Source: a bacterium
GTDB taxonomy: Bacteria; Babelota; Babeliae; Babelales; GCA-2401785
Reading direction: 5' to 3'
Assembly (NCBI GenBank): GCA_030629865.1
Contig: DAOVOC010000045.1
Span: forward strand, 1 to 6,905
Length of the DNA: 6,905 nt
A program made the translations under genes and the position numbers. How positions within the stretch are numbered: the first letter of the stretch is position 1; each line of letters begins with the position of its first letter. This document shows, in pieces, positions 1-5,551 of the stretch. The notes under the pieces were generated by a model. The model was not told the DNA's origin, searched no databases, and was given only the letters and a program-made list of their open reading frames with translations.

Positions 1-305
1 ATGATCGGATTATTATGGCAAGTTATTTCAACTGTTTCTTGGCCGGTGTATGTGCGTGGAGCCTTCATAAGCAAAAAAAGAACTTCATCAATTCGTTCAT
101 TCGATTTGGGTTCAATTACAAATCCATGATGAATGGTGTGTGTAGGTAATTGCTCTAAACATTTTTTTGATGAAAGCAGACATATTCGGTCAACTAACTG
201 AGCTGTGTCTTGCCCAGAAATACGAATAAGTGCAATTGCACCCGAGCCTTGTGGGGTGCACAAGGCTACAATGGGTTGTTCATCTCGAGTTTTTCTTCTT
301 AGCAT
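1..305 (-). CDS. mnmE: MnmE (TrmE) tRNA modification GTPase, N-terminal part, runs off the left edge
   Basis: MnmE works with MnmG to install the carboxymethylaminomethyl (or aminomethyl) group on C5 of wobble uridine-34 of certain tRNAs, using a folate derivative and GTP hydrolysis in the cytoplasm. Only the first 101 codons are present, covering most of the N-terminal folate-binding (TrmE_N) domain; the helical and G domains lie outside the window. Family hallmarks seen are PIVALCTPQGSGAIALIRIS (residues 11-30), RIDEVLFLLMKAPRTYTGQE (71-90) and VEITCH (92-97). The ATG (303-305) directly follows the jag stop codon (306-308) with no gap, and an AAGGA ribosome-binding site lies inside the end of jag, so translational coupling to jag is likely. 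Odd point: the usual HGG after the VEI strand reads HNN here. Identification is secure. Confidence 0.95.
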   Translation of the reverse strand, partial: MLRRKTRDEQPIVALCTPQGSGAIALIRISGQDTAQLVDRICLLSSKKCLEQLPTHTIHHGFVIEPKSNERIDEVLFLLMKAPRTYTGQETVEITCHNNPI

Positions 306-893
306 TTATTCCTTTACACCGGAATCGATGTGGAGTTTAAAGCCACGCAGTTTGCGACGAAGTTTTCTTTTAAGCGCTTGCCGAACAAGATACGAAAGGC
401 TTGCTCTAAGGCTGCGCTCGGTTTCTTCTTCAGGAAGAATTTTTTGAGAAAATTTTACCGATAAGGCATTACCAGTAACGATTGTTTTGATTTGTGCATC
501 GGAATTAATTGTCTTCAAAATATCTGAAAGAATTTCAGAAACTGTTTTTGACATTTCGTCTGTCCAAACCAATGTATTCTCTTGGCTCTTTTGATGAGGT
601 GTTTCTTTTGTTCTTTTATCTACAGGCTTTTCTTCTCTTGAGCGAATTGGGTTTTGGCGTTGCTGTGATTGTCTAGTAGGTTTACGTGTTGAGTTTTGGG
701 TTTTATGAATTGTCTTGTCCGAATGAGTTTCGTAAACCAATGAGATAATAGCGTCTTTTGAACTAAAACCTAAAAAACCTCGCTGACCAGGTTCTAAAAT
801 TTTTACTGAAAATTCGTTAGGAGAGTCAGCGGCTTCCCAAGCTTTTGCAACAGCTTTTTCTACAGAAGTAGCTTCTTGGAGAATAGATTTCAT
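306..893 (-). CDS. jag: Jag/KhpB-like RNA-binding protein, shortened (Jag-N plus degenerate KH, no R3H)
   Basis: The 195-residue product resembles Jag (KhpB/EloR), a cytoplasmic RNA-binding protein usually encoded beside yidC and mnmE. Residues 1-55 form a Jag N-terminal domain, with the VEKAVAKAWEA helix and the signature GFLGFSSKDA at 39-48. Residues 56-108 are a basic, Q/K/R/T-rich, probably disordered linker. Residues 109-195 look like a KH type II fold: helix TVSEILSDIL, a strand pair, helix ASLSYLVRQAL (164-174, matching the family LDALQYLVNLA helix) and last strand GFKLHID. The KH GxxG loop before that helix is not recognisable (ETER sits there), and the R3H domain that normally ends the family is absent. 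The ATG (891-893) is preceded by AAAGGAT about 9 nt upstream. It abuts mnmE, a conserved neighbour that supports the call. RNA binding through KH is uncertain. Confidence 0.88.
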   Translation of the reverse strand: MKSILQEATSVEKAVAKAWEAADSPNEFSVKILEPGQRGFLGFSSKDAIISLVYETHSDKTIHKTQNSTRKPTRQSQQRQNPIRSREEKPVDKRTKETPHQKSQENTLVWTDEMSKTVSEILSDILKTINSDAQIKTIVTGNALSVKFSQKILPEEETERSLRASLSYLVRQALKRKLRRKLRGFKLHIDSGVKE

Positions 894-1041
894 GAGATTA
901 GATCCTTTGAGGATGAGTTAAGGAGTGGTTTGATGTGGAACAACCTGCGGATTTTGGCTTAAGGAAGTGCTACGAAGCAAAGCCTATTCAAAAATCTTCC
1001 ACATACAACATCATTTAAACTTTCGACACTCATTTTATGGG

Positions 1042-1069
1042 ATTTTAGACGACCGACAGAGAGTGTAAC
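1042..1069 (-). promoter_or_regulatory. Possible sigma70 promoter for jag-mnmE
   Basis: On the minus strand GTTACA (1064-1069) and TAAAAT (1042-1047) are separated by 16 bp, about 150 bp upstream of the jag start. A second TAAAAT lies at 1032-1037 without a good -35. The 205-bp gap between jag and the tRNA holds no other convincing gene; a 24-codon frame in it (starting MSVESLND) has no support. Read-through from the tRNA promoter is the alternative, since no terminator is seen after the tRNA. Confidence 0.3.
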
Positions 1070-1098
1070 GGTTTGTGTTAAAATATTCTTTAAAAAAT

Positions 1099-1173
1099 TG
1101 GAGCGGGAAACGGGATTTGAACCCGCGACCCCTGCCATGGCAAGGCAGTGCTCTACCACTGAGCTATTCCCGC
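1099..1173 (-). tRNA. tRNA-Gly (anticodon GCC)
   Basis: The minus strand folds into a complete cloverleaf. The acceptor stem is GCGGGAA (1167-1173) paired with TTCCCGC (1103-1109). The D arm contains AGCTCAGTGGTAGAGC. The anticodon stem CTGCC/GGCAG closes the loop TTGCCAT, giving anticodon GCC. The T arm is GCGGG-TTCAAAT-CCCGT, with one G-T closing pair. The discriminator base is T (1102), the glycine identity base in bacteria, and the 3' CCA is encoded (1099-1101). GCC reads the glycine codons GGC and GGU. A short peptide frame crossing this gene is an artefact. A strong promoter lies 33 bp upstream. Confidence 0.97.
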
Positions 1174-1206
1174 TCTACTACTCATCATACTGATGACACA
1201 ATTTGG

Positions 1207-1235
1207 AGCTTACTTTTAGCAAAATAGCTTGTCAA
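1207..1235 (-). promoter_or_regulatory. Sigma70 promoter of tRNA-Gly
   Basis: On the minus strand a perfect -35 hexamer TTGACA (1230-1235) is followed after exactly 17 bp by TAAGCT (1207-1212), which keeps the key TA...T positions of the -10 box. The tRNA 5' end (1173) lies 33 bp below the -10 box, leaving a short leader for RNase P to remove. This promoter may also feed jag and mnmE downstream. Confidence 0.65.
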
Positions 1236-1261
1236 GTCTGTGCCGTGGTAGGAGCTGTTTT

Positions 1262-1289
1262 TTGCAGCTGTGATACGTAAAAATAGAAT
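1262..1289 (+). promoter_or_regulatory. Probable promoter of the outer-membrane protein gene
   Basis: TTGCAG (1262-1267) and TAGAAT (1284-1289) are separated by 16 bp in an AT-rich stretch diverging from the tRNA promoter. It would give a leader of about 135 nt that includes two hairpins. A weaker, closer alternative is TTGCTG (1339-1344), 18 bp, TATCTT (1363-1368), overlapping the first hairpin. The choice between them cannot be settled from sequence. Confidence 0.4.
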
Positions 1290-1358
1290 GTAATATAAAA
1301 TAAGAACTTGCTATGAAGCGATGAAATGGCTATTTTCTTGCTGAAATGTGCATGTTGT

Positions 1359-1400
1359 AGGTTATCTTTATAACCTCTGGGTGACCGCGGTTGTACGCGG
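1359..1400 (+). promoter_or_regulatory. Two hairpins in the 5' leader of the outer-membrane protein gene
   Basis: AGGTTAT (1359-1365) and ATAACCT (1370-1376) form a perfect 7-bp stem with loop CTTT. Eight bases on, CCGCG (1385-1389) and CGCGG (1396-1400) form a 5-bp all-GC stem with a 6-nt loop. They end about 16 nt before the ribosome-binding site. Neither is followed by a T tract, so they are not terminators. A role in mRNA stability or translation control is possible but only inferred; the first could instead be an operator palindrome. Confidence 0.4.
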
Positions 1401-1429
1401 AAAAGATTATAGTGAAGGGTGGAAAAAAG

Positions 1430-3331
1430 ATGAAGACAACGAGATTATTAACGTTATTCCTAGCTTCTAGTATGGGGCTGTACGCAGATGGAAATTGTAC
1501 AAAGATAGAAGGAATCAAAAAAGGAGTTATAAGCAGCGGTGACGGACTCCTCACTCTTGGTGGTAAATTAAAAGAAGATTATAGCTTTGCTAAAAATCCT
1601 GTTTTTCTAAATAACGATCTTCCCGATTCATATAGTTATGCACGAACAATTGTCGAATTGAGTGGTGATTATCGATGGGGTGCTGAAAAATATGGCCATG
1701 ACGCCATGGTGGCACATTCGGTTTTACGTCACAAAGGATATTGGGGAGACGCAACAAGTTCCGTCAGAACAGCTTCAAGCACAATCGCATTAAACGAAAC
1801 ATCATTAGGCGAACACTATCACGAATCAACCAAACCGTTTGCGTGGTTTAAGGAACTTTGGTTTGCAACCAGTGTCGATGCACTTTGCAATGTACACAAT
1901 GCCGGAACTCATACAATCAAAGCTGGTTACTTTCCATTCATGTTTGGGCGTGGAATTGCTTTGGGTGATGGATATGGAACTCCAAAAGATTTCTTAGGTG
2001 TTTACCAACGTGTAAATGATTACAATGCACCAGGATTTCTCTATGCAGGTAGCCTGTATGAAAACAAATTTGGCTATGATCTTTATTACGCCAAATTCGA
2101 AGACAACAGTACAAGCCCACGCCAAGTTCTATCGCAATCTAAAGCGCACCGTCTTGATGTAACAGAAAACAAATCATGGGCTGGTAGCGGAAACGATGAT
2201 GAGTTATGGGGTGTTCAAGTTTGGATTAAACCAACAGACGGCGGCATGCTTGGTAAAGCATATGTCGCCCCTTATATTTTCTTAAACAGTGCTCGTGACA
2301 AAAAAATTGAAATGGTTGCAGACAGTCGAAGTGACTTGATCACAATCGGTTGTGCTCTTGAATATGAATGTGGCGGTTTTGAATGTGGTGGTGAAGTTGC
2401 ATTTAACCGCGGTAAAGAGCATGTCTATGCTGTTGACCGCAACAAAGTTACTGTAGCGCGTGATGCTACGACAGGTATTTTGAAAGAATATTATTCACAT
2501 ATACTTGATGCTTCAGCTGGTAGTGTTGTTCCTGTTGTTGCAGATCTTAAAACAGAATTGCAAACAGATTTGCATCGTCGCGATGCGTCTTTCGATGCTG
2601 AGGGTATAACTTACTACAATGCTTCGGACAGAATCCGCGAAGCCTATGACAACAAATATCGTGGTTGGATGGGTGTTTGGGATATGGCCTATACACTAAA
2701 ACATCCAAATATTAAATTTGCCATTTCTTGTGGGTGGGTTTCTGGTGATGCCAATCCTAATGCAACAGAAATAGACAAAGAATATGCAGGTTTTGTTGGT
2801 CTGAACGAACTTTACAGTGGTAAACGTGTTAAAAGTGTATTCATGCTTGATGGCAGAACACTTAAACGTCCTTTGACCTTCAATGAAGGCACAAGCAAAA
2901 TGCAGTTTGCTGGTGAAGATGGTTCGTTTACAGACATGCGTTTTCTGGGTTATTCCGCAAGTTATCATCTAGACAAATTCAAAAACAAAAGCGTTATGAT
3001 TCAGAGCAACAGCATGTTGTTTTGGAAAGATCATCAGCCTTATAAGGCTATCAATGGCTTACTTTCTGACACAGACTTAGCAAGTCGTTTTATGGGAACC
3101 GAGGTGAATATAATTGCTTCTGCTGAAATTCTAAAAAACCTTACAGTTTGTGCAACTGGTGCGCTATTTATTCCTGGCGGATACTACAGCGACATCAGTG
3201 GAACACATATTCCAACAACTCAGTTCAATGATTTGAACGTGGCTGATTCTCAGCAGGTTGATGCAACAACCTACAGAATGGGTAATGACGTTGCATTCTT
3301 CTTCCGTATGGGAGGTGAATATAAATTCTAA
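1430..3331 (+). CDS. Outer-membrane beta-barrel protein, porin-like (resembles alginate-export/AlgE-type barrels)
   Basis: The 633-residue product starts with a signal peptide (MKTTR, hydrophobic LLTLFLASSMG, likely cut after LYA at residue 19). The mature part is built of alternating-residue amphipathic strands rich in aromatics and glycine, and ends EYKF, the terminal aromatic beta signal recognised by the Bam complex. Two stretches look like the alginate-export barrel family: HTIKAGYFPFMFGRGI (161-176) and ASRFMGTEVNII...GALFIPGGYYSD near residues 551-588. It is therefore probably an outer-membrane channel; its substrate is unknown. The ATG at 1430 is preferred because GGGTGG lies 7 nt upstream and the signal peptide begins there. 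An in-frame TTG at 1391 and a GTG at 1412 would only lengthen the N-terminus. Seven cysteines (23, 153, 308, 314, 319, 434, 574) are unusual for a porin. It appears monocistronic, with its own promoter and terminator. Confidence 0.85.
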   Translation: MKTTRLLTLFLASSMGLYADGNCTKIEGIKKGVISSGDGLLTLGGKLKEDYSFAKNPVFLNNDLPDSYSYARTIVELSGDYRWGAEKYGHDAMVAHSVLRHKGYWGDATSSVRTASSTIALNETSLGEHYHESTKPFAWFKELWFATSVDALCNVHNAGTHTIKAGYFPFMFGRGIALGDGYGTPKDFLGVYQRVNDYNAPGFLYAGSLYENKFGYDLYYAKFEDNSTSPRQVLSQSKAHRLDVTENKSWAGSGNDDELWGVQVWIKPTDGGMLGKAYVAPYIFLNSARDKKIEMVADSRSDLITIGCALEYECGGFECGGEVAFNRGKEHVYAVDRNKVTVARDATTGILKEYYSHILDASAGSVVPVVADLKTELQTDLHRRDASFDAEGITYYNASDRIREAYDNKYRGWMGVWDMAYTLKHPNIKFAISCGWVSGDANPNATEIDKEYAGFVGLNELYSGKRVKSVFMLDGRTLKRPLTFNEGTSKMQFAGEDGSFTDMRFLGYSASYHLDKFKNKSVMIQSNSMLFWKDHQPYKAINGLLSDTDLASRFMGTEVNIIASAEILKNLTVCATGALFIPGGYYSDISGTHIPTTQFNDLNVADSQQVDATTYRMGNDVAFFFRMGGEYKF

Positions 3332-3348
3332 AATGAATTCGTATTCAA

Positions 3349-3393
3349 AAAAAGCAAAAAGGCGTGGTTTTAAACCACGCCTTTTTGCTTTTT
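3349..3393 (+). terminator. Strong rho-independent terminator after the outer-membrane protein gene
   Basis: A perfect inverted repeat of 22 bp centred on base 3371 contains the GC-rich core GGCGTGG/CCACGCC, with an A tract on the left arm and T tracts on the right. It begins 17 bp after the stop codon. Because it has A and T tracts on opposite sides it could work in both directions, although no convergent gene is present. It separates the porin-like gene from aspS. Confidence 0.93.
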
Positions 3394-3431
3394 CTACTGT
3401 TTTCTTCACACCATATCAAAAGTTGGTAGGC

Positions 3432-3437
3432 TAGAAT
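3432..3437 (+). promoter_or_regulatory. Possible -10 box of the aspS promoter
   Basis: TAGAAT lies 43 bp upstream of the aspS start, in the short gap after the terminator, and matches the -10 proposed for the outer-membrane protein gene. No good -35 hexamer is found 16-18 bp upstream, so this rests mainly on position: aspS needs a promoter between the terminator and its ATG. Confidence 0.3.
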
Positions 3438-3480
3438 TCTCTAAAGAAACAAAATCTTTGTTTAGTTTCAAGGATGAAAA

Positions 3481-5247
3481 ATGAAATCTTATTCAAGTTC
3501 TACCTGGTGTGGAAATGTTAGCGAAAAAGATGTTGGCAAAAAACTTGTTCTATGTGGGTGGGTGGCAAAATTTCGCGATCATGGCGGTTTGATTTTTATA
3601 GATCTTCGTGATCGCTCTGGATTTTTACAACTTGTTTGCAAGCCAGAGGACAAAGAAGTGTGGGCTGTTGCACAAGATATTAAAAACGAATATGTCCTTT
3701 CAGTCGAGGGGACTGTTCTTGAGCGCTCTGCAGAAGCTGTAAACAATAAAATCCCAACAGGTCGCTACGAAGTTGCTGTTGAAAAATTAGAAATTTCGGC
3801 CACTGCGCAGTTGACGCCGTTTCATATTGCAGAAAAAACAAATGCGGCAGAAGAAATTCGCCTGACTAGTCGTTATTTGGATCTGAGAACCGATCATATG
3901 CAAAAAAACATCAAGCTTCGACACGATGTTACTTTTGCCATGCGCGAGTTTTTAAATTCAAATGAATTTTTGGAAATCGAAACCCCACTACTTTCAAAAA
4001 GCACTCCAGAAGGCGCCCGAGACTTCCTTGTACCATCTCGAATGACGCCAGGTAGTTTCTACGCCCTGCCACAGTCTCCACAGCTTTACAAGCAGCTTTT
4101 GATGGCTTCTGGGTTTGACAGATACTTTCAGGTTGCTCGTTGCTTTCGTGATGAAGATCTTCGTGCAGATCGGCAGCCAGAGTTCACGCAGCTTGATATT
4201 GAAATGTCGTTTGTTAAAGAAAGCGATATTCAGGCGATGTGCGAAGACATGGTCAAAGCAGTTCTTAAAAAAGTTACAGGAAATGGTGCTAAGCAGTCTT
4301 TTCCAGTTTTGACGTATAAAGAAGCGATAAGTCGTTTTGGGTGCGACAGGCCAGACACCAGATTTGATATGCAAATACATGATATCACTGCTGCGTTTGA
4401 AAAAACTTCGATTAATTTTTTGCAAAAAACCATTGATGATGGCGGGAAAATTGGAGCCATCTGCATAAAACAACAAGAATTTTCGCGCAGTGAACTAGAC
4501 AAATGGACTGGTCATGCAACAGAAAAACTTGATGCTGGTGGTCTTTTGTATTTTAGGCAAAAGGCGGATGGAACAGTTACTTCAACAATTTCAAAACTTC
4601 TACCAGCGGACTTTTTTGATTCAGTTAAAAACTGCCTGCCAGAGTACGAAGCGGGTGATATGATTTTTGCTGTTGCCGACGGTTTTGAAAAAGCTTGGCA
4701 AATTCTTGGTCGGCTTCGGTTGGATGTGGCCAAAGCGCTAAAACTTATAGATCAGTCTAAAATGGAATTTTTGTGGGTAACAGATTTTCCAATGTTTGAA
4801 TGGAGCGAAGAAGATAAGCGCTGGTATGCAATGCACCATCCATTCACCTCACCTAAAGATGCTTTGAATAAAGATGACCTTGGTGGTGTTACAGCCAAAG
4901 CCTATGATTTGGTTCTAAATGGTGTGGAAATTGCGGGCGGTTCGATTCGTATTAATTCTCCAGAAGTTCAAAAACAAGTTTTTGATGTCTTGGGAATGGA
5001 AAAAACTGAGTACGAATCAAAATTTGGATTTTTTTTAAAAGCGCTATGTTATGGCTTTCCACCGCATGGTGGCATTGCATTTGGATTGGATCGCTTCGTG
5101 ATGATGCTAGCTGGTGAAGAATCTATTCGTGATGTAATCGCTTTTCCAAAGACCTCCACAGGCTCGTGTTTGATGATGCAGAGTCCATCTGGGGTTTCTG
5201 TAGAACAGCTCAAAGAACTGGGACTTGCTTTGAGTAAAAATAAATAA
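3481..5247 (+). CDS. aspS: Aspartyl-tRNA synthetase (class II), possibly non-discriminating
   Basis: The enzyme ligates aspartate to tRNA-Asp using ATP, in the cytoplasm. At 588 residues it matches the length of bacterial AspRS (about 590). Domains in order: an N-terminal OB-fold that reads the anticodon (about 1-110, with LCGWVAKFRDHGGLIFIDLR at 24-43); the class II catalytic core with motif 1 (FLEIETPLL, 163-171, followed by STPEGARDF), the aspartate-site loop QSPQ (198-201) and motif 2 (FRDEDLRADRQPEFTQLD, 222-239); the bacterial GAD insertion (about 285-420); then HHPFTSP (452-458), AGGSIRI (485-491) and motif 3 (GIAFGLDRF, 531-539). All catalytic motifs are intact. The ATG at 3481 has an AAGGA site 6 nt upstream. 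His34 in the OB-fold is the residue type linked to AspRS enzymes that also charge tRNA-Asn, but that needs testing. The next gene starts 46 bp downstream and may be co-transcribed. Confidence 0.98.
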   Translation: MKSYSSSTWCGNVSEKDVGKKLVLCGWVAKFRDHGGLIFIDLRDRSGFLQLVCKPEDKEVWAVAQDIKNEYVLSVEGTVLERSAEAVNNKIPTGRYEVAVEKLEISATAQLTPFHIAEKTNAAEEIRLTSRYLDLRTDHMQKNIKLRHDVTFAMREFLNSNEFLEIETPLLSKSTPEGARDFLVPSRMTPGSFYALPQSPQLYKQLLMASGFDRYFQVARCFRDEDLRADRQPEFTQLDIEMSFVKESDIQAMCEDMVKAVLKKVTGNGAKQSFPVLTYKEAISRFGCDRPDTRFDMQIHDITAAFEKTSINFLQKTIDDGGKIGAICIKQQEFSRSELDKWTGHATEKLDAGGLLYFRQKADGTVTSTISKLLPADFFDSVKNCLPEYEAGDMIFAVADGFEKAWQILGRLRLDVAKALKLIDQSKMEFLWVTDFPMFEWSEEDKRWYAMHHPFTSPKDALNKDDLGGVTAKAYDLVLNGVEIAGGSIRINSPEVQKQVFDVLGMEKTEYESKFGFFLKALCYGFPPHGGIAFGLDRFVMMLAGEESIRDVIAFPKTSTGSCLMMQSPSGVSVEQLKELGLALSKNK

Positions 5248-5269
5248 AATTAGTTGTTGTTAAATTGTG

Positions 5270-5291
5270 CACTTGATTAAGTGGGATTTTT
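5270..5291 (+). other. Small hairpin plus T5 between aspS and the next gene
   Basis: CACTT (5270-5274) and AAGTG (5279-5283) form a 5-bp stem with loop GATT, followed by GGA and five Ts (5287-5291). The stem is too weak and too low in GC for a confident terminator. Its 3' arm runs into AAGTGGGA, the only Shine-Dalgarno-like run before the ATG at 5294, so it might instead limit translation of the next gene. Both readings are inferences. Confidence 0.25.
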
Positions 5292-5293
5292 AC

Positions 5294-5551
5294 ATGAAAT
5301 ACTTTGCGATGTTGTTTTTGTTAGCTATTGGAAGTTCAGCTGTTTGCATGAATCCGGATGATTCAAGTGATTGTATGAATCAGTATGATACAGGTGATTC
5401 AAGTGATTGTATGAGTCGGTATGGATTGGGTTCTCATGGAGAATTGGAGTATTTGTGTAAGTGTAATTGTGCAGAAAGATATTTCGAAGAAGTAAAACGC
5501 AAGCATGAAAAAAACTACAAGAAAAACCTTTTGTTGATTATGGCGGCGTAG
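5294..5551 (+). CDS. Small secreted Cys-repeat protein; N-terminal part of a frameshifted gene
   Basis: I do not recognise the family. As read, the product has 85 residues: a signal peptide (MKYFAMLFLLAIGSSA, predicted cut SSA|VC), an imperfect Cys-Met repeat region (residues 18-43: CMNPD, CMNQYD and CMSRYG separated by acidic DSSD segments), a CKCNC cluster (residues 55-59) and a charged stretch that ends abruptly in LLLIMAA. That hydrophobic tail looks out of frame: in the -1 frame from 5515 the sequence stays open for 149 codons to 5964, giving a joined protein of about 223 residues. The ATG at 5294 is chosen because the signal peptide starts there; an in-frame GTG at 5267 would add nine residues. 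The Shine-Dalgarno (AGTGGGA) is weak. It sits 46 bp after aspS and may be co-transcribed. No lipobox fits Cys18. Confidence 0.6.
   Translation: MKYFAMLFLLAIGSSAVCMNPDDSSDCMNQYDTGDSSDCMSRYGLGSHGELEYLCKCNCAERYFEEVKRKHEKNYKKNLLLIMAA
5345..5423 (+). repeat. Imperfect tandem repeat, 36-nt unit, inside the secreted protein gene
   Basis: A unit starting GATTCAAGTGATTGTATGA occupies 5360-5395, and its second copy starts at 5396 and matches for 28 nt with two mismatches. A degenerate partial copy (TGCATGAATCCGGATG, 13 of 16 matching) begins at 5345. The spacing is 27 nt then 36 nt, both in frame, so the repeats expand the protein by whole Cys-Met blocks. This points to slippage or recent duplication within the gene. 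Confidence 0.8.
5509..5515 (+). other. A AAA AAC heptamer at the frame break (possible -1 slippage site)
   Basis: The seven bases follow the X XXY YYZ pattern and are in register with the upstream reading frame (GAA AAA AAC). A -1 slip here moves translation exactly into the open downstream frame, at CTA (5515). It forms part of an A7 tract (5508-5514), where a one-base loss would produce the same break. Bacterial stimulators are not evident: there is no strong Shine-Dalgarno 10-14 nt upstream, and the nearest downstream stem (GCGGC/GTCGC, 5543-5557) begins 28 nt away, too far for the usual arrangement. The pattern is seen; its use is unproven. Confidence 0.4.

Noticed and set aside
205..447. 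An 80-codon plus frame across the jag/mnmE junction
   Set aside because: Both minus-strand genes here are recognised proteins with conserved motifs; the plus frame has none.
959..1159. A 66-codon minus-strand frame containing the peptide GSNPVSR
   Set aside because: It is the translation of the tRNA-Gly T arm (a common tRNA-derived artefact) plus the spacer behind it.
1174..1429. Search for mobile-element ends, an attachment site or an origin beside the tRNA
   Set aside because: No direct repeat of the tRNA 3' end, no integrase and no DnaA-box cluster were seen; the gap is explained by divergent promoters and a leader.
3329..3340. TAAAATGAATTC-like 12-mer shared with 6049-6060
   Set aside because: Both are AT-rich ends of genes with an EcoRI-like hexamer; no longer similarity flanks them, so chance is sufficient.
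3164..3409. A minus-strand frame beginning in the terminator (MKKTVEKAKRRG)
   Set aside because: Its start is the terminator hairpin and the rest is antisense to the barrel gene.
3994..4502. Long minus-strand frames of up to 160 codons opposite aspS
   Set aside because: They lie antisense to the intact catalytic core of aspS and show no ribosome site or recognisable domain.
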